Shown: positions 36,111 through 46,141 of the stretch, one piece after another | Numbering within the stretch: the first letter of the stretch is position 1 | How the letters are laid out: each line of letters starts with the position of its first letter | Origin: Kumtagia sp963839725 | Lineage (GTDB): Bacteria > Pseudomonadota > Alphaproteobacteria > Rhizobiales > Rhizobiaceae | Length of the DNA: 64,000 nucleotides | Reading direction: 5' to 3' | Assembly (NCBI GenBank): GCA_963839725.1 | Contig: CAWIWT010000001.1 | Span: 581,618 to 645,617, forward strand | The notes under the pieces: generated by a model | Databases searched by the model: none | What the model was told of the DNA's origin: nothing | The model's input: only the letters and a program-made list of their open reading frames with translations | Program-made: the position numbers and the translations under genes

Positions 36111-38121
36111 GTGGAATCGTTGATTCGCACTAGGGTCGTTCGGCCCCTGCTGCGTATCTCGGGACTATGGCTCCGCGGAAAGGGTAAACCCCCGCCGCAG
36201 ACGCCGGTTTCCACGATGCGTGGCTTTTGGGGCCTCATGCGCGCCTATTGGTTCTCGGACCAATGGCAAGAGGCGTGGGCACTGACCGCGGCGGTCGCCG
36301 TGATCACAATAGTGTCCAACAAGACCGGTGTTTGGCTTACGAAAGCCGCGGGCGAACTCGCCAATTCAATCGCCTATTTCCATCTCGCGAGCAACAAGAC
36401 GGCCCTGGCGTCCGTCCTTACCAGTGCGGGTATGCTCGTTCTCATCGTGATCCTCAAGGATCTGGGTATCGCCGGCGCGCTACGTCTGTGTAACGCGACA
36501 TTGCACCGAAAATGGCGCAGTTGGCTCAACGGCCGCTTCAACGGCGCACTCCTCGATACCAATCACACTCATTACCACGTTCAGCATGGCGGCCGCGGCC
36601 AGGACGGCCGCGACATGCCGCCTCCGGATAATATTGATCAGCGCGTCCATGAATCGATCAAGGACATGACTGGTGGCGCGATCGGTTTGGCGTCGGGAGC
36701 CTTTGGCGCGGTGTCGGCGCTGGTGATCTATGGCTACGAGCTTGTCAAAATGTCTCAGCCGGTCGCCGGCTTCGCGTTCCTTGGCGATTACGGCTTCGCG
36801 GTCCTGGCTTTCGCCGCTGTCGCGATCTACGTACCGCTCAACACCTATGTCGCCTTGAAGATCGGCAAATTGCTGGAGCGGCTCAACACCTTGATGCAGA
36901 AGGCGGAGGGCAGCTATCGCGCTGAACTGACGACCTTCCTTCGCCGCAGCTTTCACGTTGCCGCATCGAATGGCGAAGCGGTGCAGACCGACATGCACAG
37001 CCGCCTTTACAGTGACATCGATCGAACCTGGGCCCGGCAGAATTGGCTGAACACAGGCTATGCCGCCTTCGAGTTCGATCTACGACTATGTGTCCTTCCG
37101 CATTGTCGCCTACGCGCCCGGATTGCTGCCCTATATGTCGCAGAAGCTGAGCTTCAAGGACTACATTACCGGCGCGGAAATGGTGAACCAGGTCATCCGC
37201 CAGTGTTCCTGGTTCATCCATGTCATGCCGGCAATCGCGTCGCTGAAGGCCAATGCGCGGCGGATGACCGACCTTGCCGATGCGATTGAGCACGTGCAGC
37301 AGCCCGCCGACTTCTATCGCCAGACCGGCCGCTTCGACTTCCGCTTTGCCAACCAGCATCCATTGTTCGGCCTGACCGTGCGCCAACTGGAGTTGACGCA
37401 TGCCGGCGACGACGCCGAACCGTTTGTGACGGCGCCGCTCCTGCGGTTCCGCCGCGGCGAGTGGACCTTCATGAAAGGCGAATCCGGTTGTGGCAAATCG
37501 AGCCTTATCAAGGCGGTGAACGGATTATGGCCGCATGGCAGCGGCGAAATCGCCTTCCCCGAAGGCGTCACCACGTTTTATGCCGCGCAGGACGTCAGGC
37601 TATCGCAGGTGTCGCTCAAGCAGCTCGTTTGCTTGCCCGACTGCGAGCACGATCATGTGGATACGACCGCCGCCGCCGCCCTGCACAAGGCAGGGCTGGG
37701 CGAGTTCATCGAATCCATGACGGATACCCATCGCGACGGAAAATCCTGGGACGAAACGCTTTCCGGCGGGCAGAAGCAGAAGCTGGTTCTCGCCCGAATC
37801 CTCCTGCACAAGCCCGGACTGCTGTTCCTCGATGAGGCGACAGGGGCGCTCGATGGAGTTGCCAAGATCGCTTTCCACCAGGCGATCAAGGACACCTGTC
37901 CCGGCATCACAGTGATAAGCGTCATGCACGAACTGGAGCCGCCTCGGTCGGCGAAGGGCGAGGAGTTCTACAACAGCGTCCTGTCGATTGCCGGCGGTGT
38001 TGCTTCGAAGATGCCGTTGCGGCCCGACCTGCCGGTGGAAATCACCAAGATCTTGGCGCGACCCGGGAGACAAGTCCGTGTGCTCGCGCCCCGCATACAC
38101 CAGAAGCACGATCTGGAATAA
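36111..38121 (+). pseudogene. SbmA/YddA-type ABC transporter, permease-ATPase fusion (one frameshift)
   Basis: An inner-membrane half-transporter of the family that includes YddA and the BacA-related exporters of rhizobia. The N-terminal region has several membrane helices (ALTAAVAVITIVSNKTG, LTSAGMLVLIVILKDLG, GFAVLAFAAVAIYVPLN) and the SbmA-like VHESIKDMTGG...RSFH segments. The ATPase has Walker A KGESGCGKSSL, signature TLSGGQKQKLVLARI and Walker B LLFLDEATGALD. The frame breaks at about 37077: dropping one G joins YAAFEF to IYDYVSFRIVAYAPG. Corrected length is about 669 residues. The start is GTG 36111 or ATG 36216. Confidence 0.8.
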
Positions 38122-38275
38122 TTGGCAGCGAGGCCAGTTCTAAAGCCGCATCAGAGGTTCTTCGGAAACGCAGCAATCGCGACGGCGTTGAGAGCGTCTA
38201 GATCGACCCATCCTTTCAGCCGCGCAGTGTTGCCGACTTCGCCATCAATCTGACCGCTGGGCTGGAAGCGCCTTT

Positions 38276-38992
38276 TTACAAACCGGACTGCCAGCCATTT
38301 CCTTGCCCGCCATCGGCAGTCATCCAGTCGGACATCGGCGTCGTCAGATAGCAGATACCCGCGCCACTAATATTGACCTTGAACGCGCCCGGCTGGCCGG
38401 GCGGGGTGACTGGAACGCGCCCAAACACCCGGCCCGGAAACTCTCCACAGCCGGTACCTTTTGCTCCGGCGGCTTTCTGGCCAGCGGTCAGCGTTCCGTG
38501 CGCCGGCAAAAGCGCTTTGCAGACTTCCATGAACCGCCGGCGGATTGGCGACTGCGGGCCGGCACCCGGCTGCGAGCTGCCCGCCGTCGCGTTTGGGGCG
38601 TGCCGATGGGCGTCGGGGGTTGGACCGGTCCGGGGACGCTGACACCGCCACCCGGCGCGGCTGCGCCACCGCTGGAGCAGGCTCGCGAGAACGCCCAGCG
38701 CCTTCAGCAACTGCCTGTTCGGTCTTCTGGCCGGGATCGATGCGGCCATCGGCGGATCCGGTGTTCTGCGACTGAAACCGCTTGATTGCCCCGCAAGTCA
38801 CCGGGCCGCAGAGCCCGTCGAGATCGAGGGGGGCATCGGGCCGCCCTTGGCGGAAGGCACGGCGTTCAGCAACTTCTGTATGAGCTGCACATCCGCTTTC
38901 TGGTTTGCACCGCCAAATCCGACCGAGCGCCCGATAATGCTCTGCAGAAACGCCAATTCATCCTCCCCGGCGAGACGAGCCAATCGGCGCAT
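38276..38992 (-). pseudogene. Peptidoglycan-binding-like protein, multiply frameshifted
   Basis: Pieces in three frames make one decayed gene. The first (from 38992) reads ADVQLIQKLLNAVPSAKGGP; after one missing base in the C-run near 38825-38833 it continues LDLDGLCGPVTCGAIKRFQ and ADGRIDPGQKT, the classic peptidoglycan-binding pattern; a further break leads to a C-terminal piece (RRFMEVCKALLPAHGTLTAG) that ends at 38276. Proteins of this kind in proteobacteria are often phage-like or T6SS-associated; the context gives no support for either. The interval 38122-38275 holds nothing recognisable. Confidence 0.55.
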
Positions 38993-39055
38993 ATGATGGC
39001 GTCAGCACGCGGATGGCGCAACTTTCACAGTTGCTGATGTCGCTTTGGCAATTCT

Positions 39056-39326
39056 AGAGCAAGATGAGGTTAGGTCCGGTCAGTTCTGTTTCACGGACGG
39101 CGATGCGATCCACGCGGAGGGTCGCGAAGGCAGTAGCGGGGTTACGGCCGAGCGGGCCGACAACGTGGGCGCCCGCCGCCCGGAAACCCGAAGGGCCGGG
39201 CTGGTTTGGTACCAAATCCTTCGGCTTTTGCCTTGGCCGTAGCAATGCGTACGACCGCGGCAAAATCGTCGCCCTTGGCCCAAACCATCGCCCTCAGAAC
39301 GATCGAACCTAATCTCATCCTGCTCT
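39056..39326. repeat. 271-bp unit with 20-bp imperfect inverted ends (MITE-like)
   Basis: The ends agagcaagatgaggttaggt (39056-39075) and its inverse at 39307-39326 match at 18 of 20 positions. No target duplication is obvious and the interior carries only a doubtful short minus-strand frame. The size and structure fit a miniature inverted-repeat element. It fills part of the gene-free interval 38993-40056. Confidence 0.45.
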
Positions 39327-39654
39327 CGGAATGCCATGCGCCAGCACCGGTGGGTGACAACCGAAAGCAGTTGCATGCGAGTGATTCGGCCTGGTTCAAC
39401 CTGCTCAAAAAGCTCCCGGCGCGATTGCCGTCAGCAGTGGGATTGAAGCGCTGGCAACGGCGGTTTGGCTGTGATCAAGCCGCAAAGTGGTATGAACCAA
39501 TCGGTTTCCCTGTCACGTCTGGACAGGTTTGTCCGAAACCCTGACGTCACAAATACAGAGAAGGTCGCAGAGTGCCTTAGCCGGCGTCGGGAGAAACCGG
39601 CAGTGCGTTGGGCGACATAGCTACCCCCCGAGCTACCCCAGTCGCTCGACGGAG

Positions 39655-39688
39655 GGGAGCGGAGCAATCACAAGATTTCTCCGCTCCC
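39655..39688. repeat. Perfect 10-bp inverted repeat
   Basis: gggagcggag (39655-39664) and ctccgctccc (39679-39688) enclose 14 bases. The sequence accccccgagct occurs on both sides (about 39622 and 39706), so the hairpin sits inside a short direct repeat. No T-run follows. Confidence 0.55.
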
Positions 39689-39824
39689 AGCCGCGCGATA
39701 GCCCACCCCCCGAGCTGCGTCTTCCAATGCGTGAGTCCATGCGCCGCAGCAAAGCAATGTTTCTGTGAGAGCGTAAGAAGTCGTGAAGGGACTTGCGACT
39801 GACAACGCTTTGCGTGCGGGTGAG

Positions 39825-39850
39825 AAAAAAAACCCGGCCTGAGCCGGGTT
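39825..39850 (-). terminator. Intrinsic terminator, minus strand (second of two)
   Basis: The 8-bp stem aacccggc/gccgggtt with a 4-base loop is followed on the minus strand by T8. It is 31 bases after another terminator at 39881-39916. Confidence 0.75.
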
Positions 39851-39880
39851 TGAATTATCCATCTGTCATGTCAGAAAAGC

Positions 39881-39916
39881 AAAAAAATGAGCCATGCGGT
39901 GTTAGATCGCATGGCT
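39881..39916 (-). terminator. Intrinsic terminator, minus strand (first of two)
   Basis: The 9-bp perfect stem agccatgcg/cgcatggct is followed on the minus strand by CA and T7. It lies 140 bases after the stop of the 73-residue gene at 40057-40278, or closes a short non-coding transcript. Confidence 0.7.
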
Positions 39917-39955
39917 GCCGTTGGGGAACATACGCATCTTCGGCACAAGCGCAAG

Positions 39956-39970
39956 TTAACTATTCGTTAA
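39956..39970. promoter_or_regulatory. CtrA-type site TTAA-N7-TTAA
   Basis: TTAACTATTCGTTAA fits the CtrA recognition pattern of alphaproteobacteria, with a further TTAA 5 bases on. It lies between a small gene and a pair of terminators. Such short AT motifs can occur by chance. Confidence 0.35.
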
Positions 39971-40056
39971 TGATTAATTTTGCCCGTCGCTGTCGCTTTC
40001 GCGCCGCAGCGCCAGCCTCCAAGTCGCCAAACTCAGGGTTCGACGGTCCGCACTTC

Positions 40057-40278
40057 CTATACGACACGCGTTTCCGGGCTGCATGTTAGAGCCTCGCTCT
40101 TGATGGGACGAGTTGAAATGCCAAGCCGAAAGCGTTGGCCTGTCGCGAAAGACACTGCGAACAACTCAAGTTCAAACAAATGTCTTGTCGTCTCACCGGC
40201 TTCGGTGAGCAAGACGCACCACGTGTCGGCGTCGGCGATAATCTCGACAGCGTTGGCGGCGGGCACCTGAACGGTCAC
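40057..40278 (-). CDS. Small hypothetical protein, 73 residues
   Basis: From GTG 40278 the frame reads VTVQVPAANAVEIIADADTW, then CVLLTEAGETTRHLFELELF, and ends at 40057. AGGAG lies 8 bases before the GTG, which favours it over ATG 40338. Two intrinsic terminators on the same strand follow downstream. No family was recognised. Confidence 0.5.
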   Translation of the reverse strand: MTVQVPAANAVEIIADADTWCVLLTEAGETTRHLFELELFAVSFATGQRFRLGISTRPIKSEALTCSPETRVV

Positions 40279-40504
40279 GTGCTCAACTCCTCGGTAAGGG
40301 CGCAAGCTTGATGATCGCTCACAGTCGGCGGCGCCCATGAGACTGACCGTCGATTGGGGATTGTCTCACATTCACAAGGACGGCGCGATTAAGTTTAACG
40401 TAGCGGGTAACGAATTCCGCCGCTTCCCGCGAAAGCGGTATGGTCTCTTGCGCACGAAAAGGTGATCGGCGAATGCGACCGCCACCTGCGACTACCGCAT
40501 CGGC

Positions 40505-40601
40505 CCGAAAATCGGAATCGATTTTCGGAAAGCACTCACGATGCGAAGTTTCAAAGAGATACAGCGTCCTTTGCGCGTCCGAAAGGACGCGCGGCGCTGT
40601 A
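40505..40601. repeat. Rhizobial-type composite palindromic repeat
   Basis: A perfect hairpin cgaaaatc-ggaatc-gattttcg (40505-40526) is followed at 40561-40601 by a second one (acagcg ... gcgcgtcc-gaaa-ggacgcgc ... cgctgt). Twenty bases of the second are repeated exactly at 5548-5567. It lies in the gene-free stretch before the metalloprotease stop. Confidence 0.65.
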
Positions 40602-40650
40602 CTGGCGACGGGCTTTGCCCGGTCAGCTCAGGTGCCAGCCTATCCGAAGC

Positions 40651-42231
40651 CTAGAAGACGAGGAAGTCAGCGTTTGTTAGGACCAATCCTGCGGACAGCG
40701 TCGCAAAGTGGACGTTGCCGCTGACAGCATTGCCGTTAGCATCGTAAAATAGCTTTCCGGTGTCGGATTCGTAAACAATCCGATCGGTCGCATCTCCTGC
40801 GAGACCGGTCGTGGTAGCTCGAAAAGCTGCGGCTACCAATGTTCCTACTGCGGTCAGCGCGGTGAAGATGGCGTTCTCCAGCCGTATCGTGTCGGCGGCG
40901 ACATCGTAGTCGGTGATCCGGTCAACATTGGTAGAGGCGTTGAGCGCCGTGTTGAAGATGAAGCCGTCGCTGCCCGAACCGCCACTCAGCGAATCGTTGC
41001 CGCCATAGCCTCTCAGATAGTCGTTGCCGCCACCGCCGCTTATTGAATTTGGACCATTGGTGCCGGCAAGGCTGTCGCTGAAAGCTGAGCCGGTAAGGCT
41101 TTCGATCAATTCGAAAACATCGCCCTTGGCGTCACCCATGTTTGACGCCGGAAAAAGGAGGTTGACCGTAAGGCCGCTCGTAGCAGAGCCATAAGAGGCT
41201 CTATCGGCCCCGCTGCCTCCGACAAGTCGGTCAGATCCCGCACCGCCGGTAAGAAGATCGTTTCCCGCGTCGCCTATCAGCGCGTCATTGCCGCCGCCGC
41301 CGTTAAGCTGATCGTTTCCGGAGTTCCCTTGAAGAGTATTTTTTGCGCTATTTCCAAGGAGGTAGTCGGCTCCAGAACCTCCGACTGCATTCTCGATCAC
41401 CGTATTGACAGCGATCCCGATGTTGCCGACTTCGCCGCCGATGTTGGAATAGGTCCCGGCCCGCAGATCGATCGACTGATTTGCCGAAAAGCCAGATGCG
41501 TTGATTGTGTCGCCGCCGCCGCTATCGAAAATAGCAAATGCGACCATATCGTTCTGCACGTAGTTTTTGAAGTCGAAGAAACTGCCGGCATTCGAGCCGA
41601 ATCCGTAGGTTGTATTGCCGGTTCTGATATTTGAGGGTACGCCATAGAGGTCCTGGATCGCGATAATATCAGCAATCATAGGACCGGCTACGTAGGCTTC
41701 CGTCGCGTTGACGTAGGTGTTTTCGTCTTGGCTGAAATACGACATCACCGTCGCCTGCCACGAATCGTTTAGATAATGATTGCCACCGCTGGTGGACGTG
41801 CTCCAGGTCGCGTTTCCGTCGTAGTTCCCTGCGTGCCCAAGCCCGAGCGCGTGGCCGATCTCGTGAAGGTATGTCTGAAAGGAGTAGCTGTTGGTGCCGC
41901 TTCCATAGGTGGCGATCCATTGCGTGCCGACATTGATGGTTGCGGAGGTAGTGCCGGCGCCGGACATGCGAAAGTTGGAATATGCTCCCGAGTCTGCGTC
42001 GTCGAATTTGATCTGCGCGGTGCCGGTCGTCGCGACAAACGAAATGCCGGTTACGTCAGCCCATCTCTGAAGGGCGGCAACGGCTAGGTTTTTCCCCGTG
42101 CTGGTCAGGCCCTGTATATTGTAGGTGATGGTCGGCGTGGTGAAACTGTGTCGCCACAACCCCTCAGCACTCCAATAACCGTCAGTAAGCTGCGCTGCGA
42201 TTTGGGTGTAGGAATACACAGGCAGAGCCAT
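40651..42231 (-). CDS. Serralysin-like (M10) RTX metalloprotease
   Basis: A 526-residue secreted zinc protease. The zinc site is LHEIGHALGLGHAGNYDG (HExxHxxGxxH) and the Met-turn is ATVMSYFSQDE, as in serralysins. The C-terminal half has calcium-binding nonapeptide (RTX) repeats: GGSGADYLLGNSAKNTLQGN, GGGGNDALIGDAGNDLLTGG and more, followed by a C-terminal secretion-like domain. There is no N-terminal signal peptide, as expected for type I secretion, but no type I exporter genes lie nearby. The start is MALPVYSY at 42231 or five residues earlier. Confidence 0.9.
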   Translation of the reverse strand: MALPVYSYTQIAAQLTDGYWSAEGLWRHSFTTPTITYNIQGLTSTGKNLAVAALQRWADVTGISFVATTGTAQIKFDDADSGAYSNFRMSGAGTTSATINVGTQWIATYGSGTNSYSFQTYLHEIGHALGLGHAGNYDGNATWSTSTSGGNHYLNDSWQATVMSYFSQDENTYVNATEAYVAGPMIADIIAIQDLYGVPSNIRTGNTTYGFGSNAGSFFDFKNYVQNDMVAFAIFDSGGGDTINASGFSANQSIDLRAGTYSNIGGEVGNIGIAVNTVIENAVGGSGADYLLGNSAKNTLQGNSGNDQLNGGGGNDALIGDAGNDLLTGGAGSDRLVGGSGADRASYGSATSGLTVNLLFPASNMGDAKGDVFELIESLTGSAFSDSLAGTNGPNSISGGGGNDYLRGYGGNDSLSGGSGSDGFIFNTALNASTNVDRITDYDVAADTIRLENAIFTALTAVGTLVAAAFRATTTGLAGDATDRIVYESDTGKLFYDANGNAVSGNVHFATLSAGLVLTNADFLVF

Positions 42232-42246
42232 GGAATCCGTCCGCAC

Positions 42247-42894
42247 GAAGGTTGAACGCTACGCCAACCTCACACCGGAAAACTGAACCAATCGCGAATT
42301 TCAAGCCGCTTCGTTTACTTGTAGTTTTTAAGCCATTGCCAAGCTGTTTCATGTTGAAAGCATTGAAGTAACCAAATTTTAACCGTCGCGGATCTGACCT
42401 CTCAAGCTACCGCAAGGGCGTCCGAGCGCGCAGGCACGGACCGATGCCATCTCGATAGTCGCCGGCAGGGAGCGCATCTAACCCTTGGAGGGTGGCCTGG
42501 CGGGCAAAGCGGCCAAGTCGAGGCAAACTTACCGCCATCGCTTAGACGGGCTCAGCTGATCGAACTGAAGCTCCATATCCATGTCGCGACCCTTCTCACC
42601 TGCCGCCCATAGGCAGATTGGACGAGACCCAACAACACGCTTGCGTCGTTTTTGAGTTGTGAGGGGAGGGCAAGGATGACAGCGGTCTAGCGGCGGCTGG
42701 CTCGGTCGTTTCAGTACCTCCCCGGGGCACCCGTGAAGTAACGTTTGCAAGGAAGAAGTCTTATGCTGCGTCGCCTATCCGAGCTTTACGAATTGGCCGG
42801 CATCCGCTCACCCTGACGTCCAGGGATATGGAGGCGATCGATGATTTGTCGCTGGAAAGGCTGACCTTCCGCACGGGAGACGATGAGTTGGTCG
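42247..42894. other. Gene-free stretch upstream of the protease
   Basis: No supported gene, strong hairpin or repeat is seen. The right end (42786-42894) probably contains further decayed remains of the sugar ATPase gene. The protease promoter should lie just right of 42250. Confidence 0.35.
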
Positions 42895-43366
42895 GCGCGT
42901 GCTGATGCGCAAATCGGCGTCAAGATTTGACAGCGGCTCATCGAGCAGGAAAGCGGTGGGATTACGCACCACCGCGCGGCCGATCGCCACGCGCTGGCGC
43001 TGCCCGCCCGACAATTGTCCGGGACGGCGATCAAGATATTGCGCGATTTCCAGCATGCGCGTGGCCTCGGCGATGCGCGCAGCGATCTCCGCCTTGGGCA
43101 TGCGCTGATTTTCCAGGCCGATGGCCAGGTTCTGACGCACCGTCATATGCGGATAGAGTGCGTAGGATTGGAACACCATCGTCCAGTCCGCGTTCCGCTG
43201 CCGAGACCCGCGTGACATCGCGCCCGTCGATCTCCAGCTTGCCGGAAGTTTGTCGAGCCCTGCAAGCATGCGCAACAGAGACCAGATTGCGCCCACGAAA
43301 CTGGTATTTCGAGAGGGCGAAGGCCGCCATGGAATTGGTGAGCAACGTGATCAGCGTCGCCACCAC
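42895..43366 (-). pseudogene. Fused remnants of a sugar ABC permease and UgpC/MsmK-type ATPase
   Basis: From 43366 downward the sequence encodes one permease helix (LITLLTNSMAAFALSKYQFR, MalG type). At about 43285 it passes directly into an ABC ATPase just after where the P-loop should be (LLRMLAGLDK, GKLEIDGRDVTRVSAAERG), then after a frameshift VFQSYALYPHMTVRQNLAI, the signature QLSGGQRQRVAIGRAVVR and Walker B FLLDEPLSNLDADLR, where it breaks off. The rest of the permease, the Walker A motif and the ATPase C-terminus are absent, as expected after a deletion. Confidence 0.7.
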
Positions 43367-43372
43367 TGGCTG

Positions 43373-43552
43373 GACGGCGCACGCGCGGAGAGCTTGCGGG
43401 TCAAGGACCTCTCCGAATCACTCTATCTGCACTACCGGCTGGCTCTGGGTTTCACGGTCACTCAAGCCGAGGATCGTGTCGGCATCGGCATTGCGCCCGA
43501 TTGGTCGTCGCCAGAGTTCGCGCCCAAAGCGGGCGCGACGGTCGACTATTGA
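43373..43552 (+). pseudogene. Unidentified C-terminal fragment
   Basis: The frame reads RVKDLSESLYLHYRLALGFT and ends SPEFAPKAGATVDY before a stop. The character is protein-like (alternating hydrophobic strand pattern) but no family was recognised. It abuts the permease remnant on the opposite strand, consistent with a rearrangement junction near 43370. Confidence 0.3.
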
Positions 43553-43656
43553 GCGGTTCGCTTCGGCTGATGACGGCCAAGACGTGGAATACTCGCAAAC
43601 ATGGTTTGACCCGGGTGTGGCGCGCTACGTCACACGGTTTCGGTAAGGAGAACCGG

Positions 43657-44604
43657 ATGAAAGACCCGATCGGCTACGGGATCATCGGCTGCGGCATGAT
43701 GGGGCAGGAGCACATCCGCAACATCAAGCTGCTGCGGGACGCGCATGTGGCTGCGATCTACGAACCCGACGCCGGCATGATGGCCAGCGCGCTGACGCTG
43801 GCGGACGGCGCGAAGCCTGCGGTTTCCATCGTCGAAATATTGGCGAGGCCGGACATCGATTGCCTGCTGATCGCCAGCCCGAATTTCCGCCATGTCGAAC
43901 ATCTGGAGCAGATCGCGACGACACGCCCCTGGTCGAAAAGCCGCTGTTCACCGATCCGGTCGACGCGGCGAAACTCGGAGAGATCGCCAAGCGCCTGCCG
44001 CTGATCTGGGTAGCAAACGAATACCGCTATATGCCGCCTGTAGCGACCTTCATCGCCGACGCACCGCACGCCACCGGTGGCATTCGCATGCTCAGCATTC
44101 GCGAATACCGGTTTCCGTTCCTCTCCAAGGTCGGCGACTGGAACCGCTTCAACCGTAACACCGGCGGCACCTTTGTTGAGAAATGCCGCCATTTCTTCGA
44201 TCTGATGCGGCTGATCCTGCAATTGGATCCCGTACTTGTGCTCGCGAGGCGGTGAACCATCTGGATGAACGCTATGACGGAGAAGCGCCGGACATCTGGG
44301 ACCACGGCTATGTACCGGCCGATTTCGCCAGCGGCGCACGCGCCATGCTGGAGCTTTGCATGTTTGCAGAAGGCAGCCGCTATCAGGAGCAAATTTCAGC
44401 GGTCGGCGCAAACGGCAAGATCGAGTGCCTCGTGCCGGGGCCGACACGATTTTGGCCGGCGCATCTCGGCGCGCCGCCGACGCCTCAGGTGATTGTCAGC
44501 CGCCGCCCGGACCGCGTGCCGTCGAAATTCCCCCCAGCCACGTCCGAGAAGAGACTATCGGGCATTCATAGCGACAGTTCCGCTCCTGCCCTGATGGGAA
44601 CATG
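43657..44604 (+). pseudogene. Gfo/Idh/MocA-type oxidoreductase, frameshifted and truncated
   Basis: The start MKDPIGYGIIGCGMMGQEHI is an intact Rossmann NAD(P)-binding motif, preceded by gtaaggag. The reading then shifts frame in the C-run near 43926-43929 (into LVEKPLFTDPVDAAKLGEI, the family EKP motif), near 44240 (into AVNHLDERYDGEAPDIWDHG) and near 44510, and the C-terminal end is lost. Members oxidise sugars or inositols; the decayed sugar transporter next door fits a former sugar-use operon. Confidence 0.75.
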
Positions 44605-44725
44605 AGGCGCCCGTCATCCCACAGTTATTAGCCTTGTACCCATCAGCGAATGACACCGCTTGGCAGCCAGACAAGCCGGCCAGTGTGGCCACTACAACGA
44701 GAAACCGAGTGGTGTTTGCAGGCAT
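44555..44725 (-). CDS. Possible small lipoprotein (56 residues)
   Basis: From ATG 44725 the peptide reads MPANTTRFLVVVATLAGLSG followed by a cysteine, giving a lipobox (LSGC), and then a short polar part with two further cysteines. Agagg lies upstream of the start. It overlaps the end of the oxidoreductase remnant on the opposite strand. Small entericidin-like lipoproteins look like this, but chance cannot be excluded. Confidence 0.4.
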   Translation of the reverse strand: MPANTTRFLVVVATLAGLSGCQAVSFADGYKANNCGMTGASCSHQGRSGTVAMNAR

Positions 44726-44863
44726 TCGACCTCTCGAACGTTGCGGATTCTTAGAAAGCCGCACCCCACAGTGGGCTGTCCCGAATGAGAGGTCACGATA
44801 AGAGCGACGTGCGACACGGAAATGACGCCATTTCCGGTCTACCTGTCACTGAAGTTGCCCAAG

Positions 44864-45172
44864 TTATAGGAGGGTCGCGCCGTCTTTCGTTGGCTTGCCC
44901 TTCTTCTGCTTTTTCGGAACCTCGGTTTCGTCTGCGACCCCGCTCTTGCGTAGATCCATCGCAACGCCGTGCAGGGCAAGCGACTTCAGAGTGTCGGTAT
45001 CCGCCGTTTCGATCATCGCTGCAAACGCGGCGCGGATGATATCCGATTTTGAAGCCTTCGGATATTCGGCCTTGACTGCCGCGAGCATTTTCTTCGGCGA
45101 CAAACCATCAGGCAACAGTCGGACAATCGTCGCCTTCAGCAATTGTTGCTCATCTTCCTTGGCCACACGCAT
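44864..45172 (-). CDS. Hypothetical protein with lysine-rich tail
   Basis: A 102-residue, mostly helical protein: MRVAKEDEQQLLKATIVRLL, then GLSPKKMLAAVKAEYPKASK, ending in a basic segment KKQKKGKPTKDG. The pattern suggests a small nucleic-acid- or protein-binding helical bundle. No family was recognised. It is one of the few intact frames within the 42.8-47 kb graveyard. Confidence 0.55.
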   Translation of the reverse strand: MRVAKEDEQQLLKATIVRLLPDGLSPKKMLAAVKAEYPKASKSDIIRAAFAAMIETADTDTLKSLALHGVAMDLRKSGVADETEVPKKQKKGKPTKDGATLL

Positions 45173-45412
45173 TCTCCCTCAAACAAATCTGCTCAAAGGT
45201 ATGCGAACAATCGGCGCCCCGCCAGTCCGCTCTTAACAAGCCCTGATTTTGCCCTCGCGCGATGGGTATTGCTCGCCTCTCAGAGCTCACTGCAGTCATT
45301 GAGTGGCGGGTTTGGATCGACCAATGGGTTCATATTGTAATTAGAGTGGTCGGTTTGTTTCCGCTTGTAGCGGTAAACGACCGTTCCACTCTATTCCCGT
45401 TTGGACGGCCCC

Positions 45413-45530
45413 TTGGGAAAATACATTCGACTTCATCATCGTGGGAGCAGGATCCGCCGGGGTGCGTTCTTGCAAATCGGCTGAGCGCTTCCGGCAAGCA
45501 TCGCGTCCTTTTACTTGAGGCCGGCGGCAG
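45413..45530 (+). pseudogene. GMC oxidoreductase N-terminal fragment
   Basis: The FAD-binding start DFIIVGAGSAG continues, after a one-base frameshift in the GGGG run near 45460, as CVLANRLSASGKHRVLLLEA then GG. This is the first 40 residues of a choline-dehydrogenase-like (GMC) protein. It stops abruptly and joins the aldehyde dehydrogenase fragment. Confidence 0.65.
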
Positions 45531-45559
45531 AATTTCGGGGCAATCAACTCGGCCGAACA

Positions 45560-46013
45560 TCTGCGCAAGGTGAGCAGTTACGCGAGGCAGCAAAGGCGCG
45601 CGGCGTCAGCGTTGCCACCGGCGGTGCGACGACGGTCGACCCGTCGACCGGCAAGGGCGGGTTCTTCGAGCCGACGGTTCTCGATGCGGTCTCGGCTGAC
45701 GACCCGATGGTGCGCGAGGAAATCTTCGGGCCGGTGCTCGCGGTGAGTGTGGTCGAGGATTTCGACGAGGCTATCGCTACGGCCAACGGCACCGACTACG
45801 CACTCGTCGCCGGCATCTTCACTCGGGATCTTGCCAAGGCGCATCGAGCGGCGCGCGATGTCGATGCAGGACAGGTCTATGTGAACGAATATTTCGCCGA
45901 CGGCATCGAGACACCCTTCGGCGGCAACCGCCGTTCAGGCATCGGCCGCGAGAAAGGCCTCACTGCGGTTTGCCAGCTACTGCAAGACCAAATCCGTCAC
46001 GGTTCGTATCTGA
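45560..46013 (+). pseudogene. NAD-dependent aldehyde dehydrogenase C-terminal fragment
   Basis: About 150 residues of the C-terminal third: AKARGVSVATGGATTVDP, GFFEPTVLDAV, the cofactor-domain REEIFGPVLAVSVV motif, YVNEYFADGIETPFGGNRRS and GIGREKG. After removal of one T in the run at 45969-45971 the end reads GLTAVASYCKTKSVTVRI and a stop at 46011-46013. The catalytic cysteine and the whole NAD domain are missing. Confidence 0.75.
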
Positions 46014-46141
46014 GGTGTCACGATGAAGCGGTATCCTCGAAGTTCGAAAGTGGACCTTATGGGGTTCATGGCTGCTTAGCAGAATGCCAACTGGGAACAT
46101 ATCAGCTTGCAAAAGACAGGCTGCGCTTTGGGAGAACAGAA

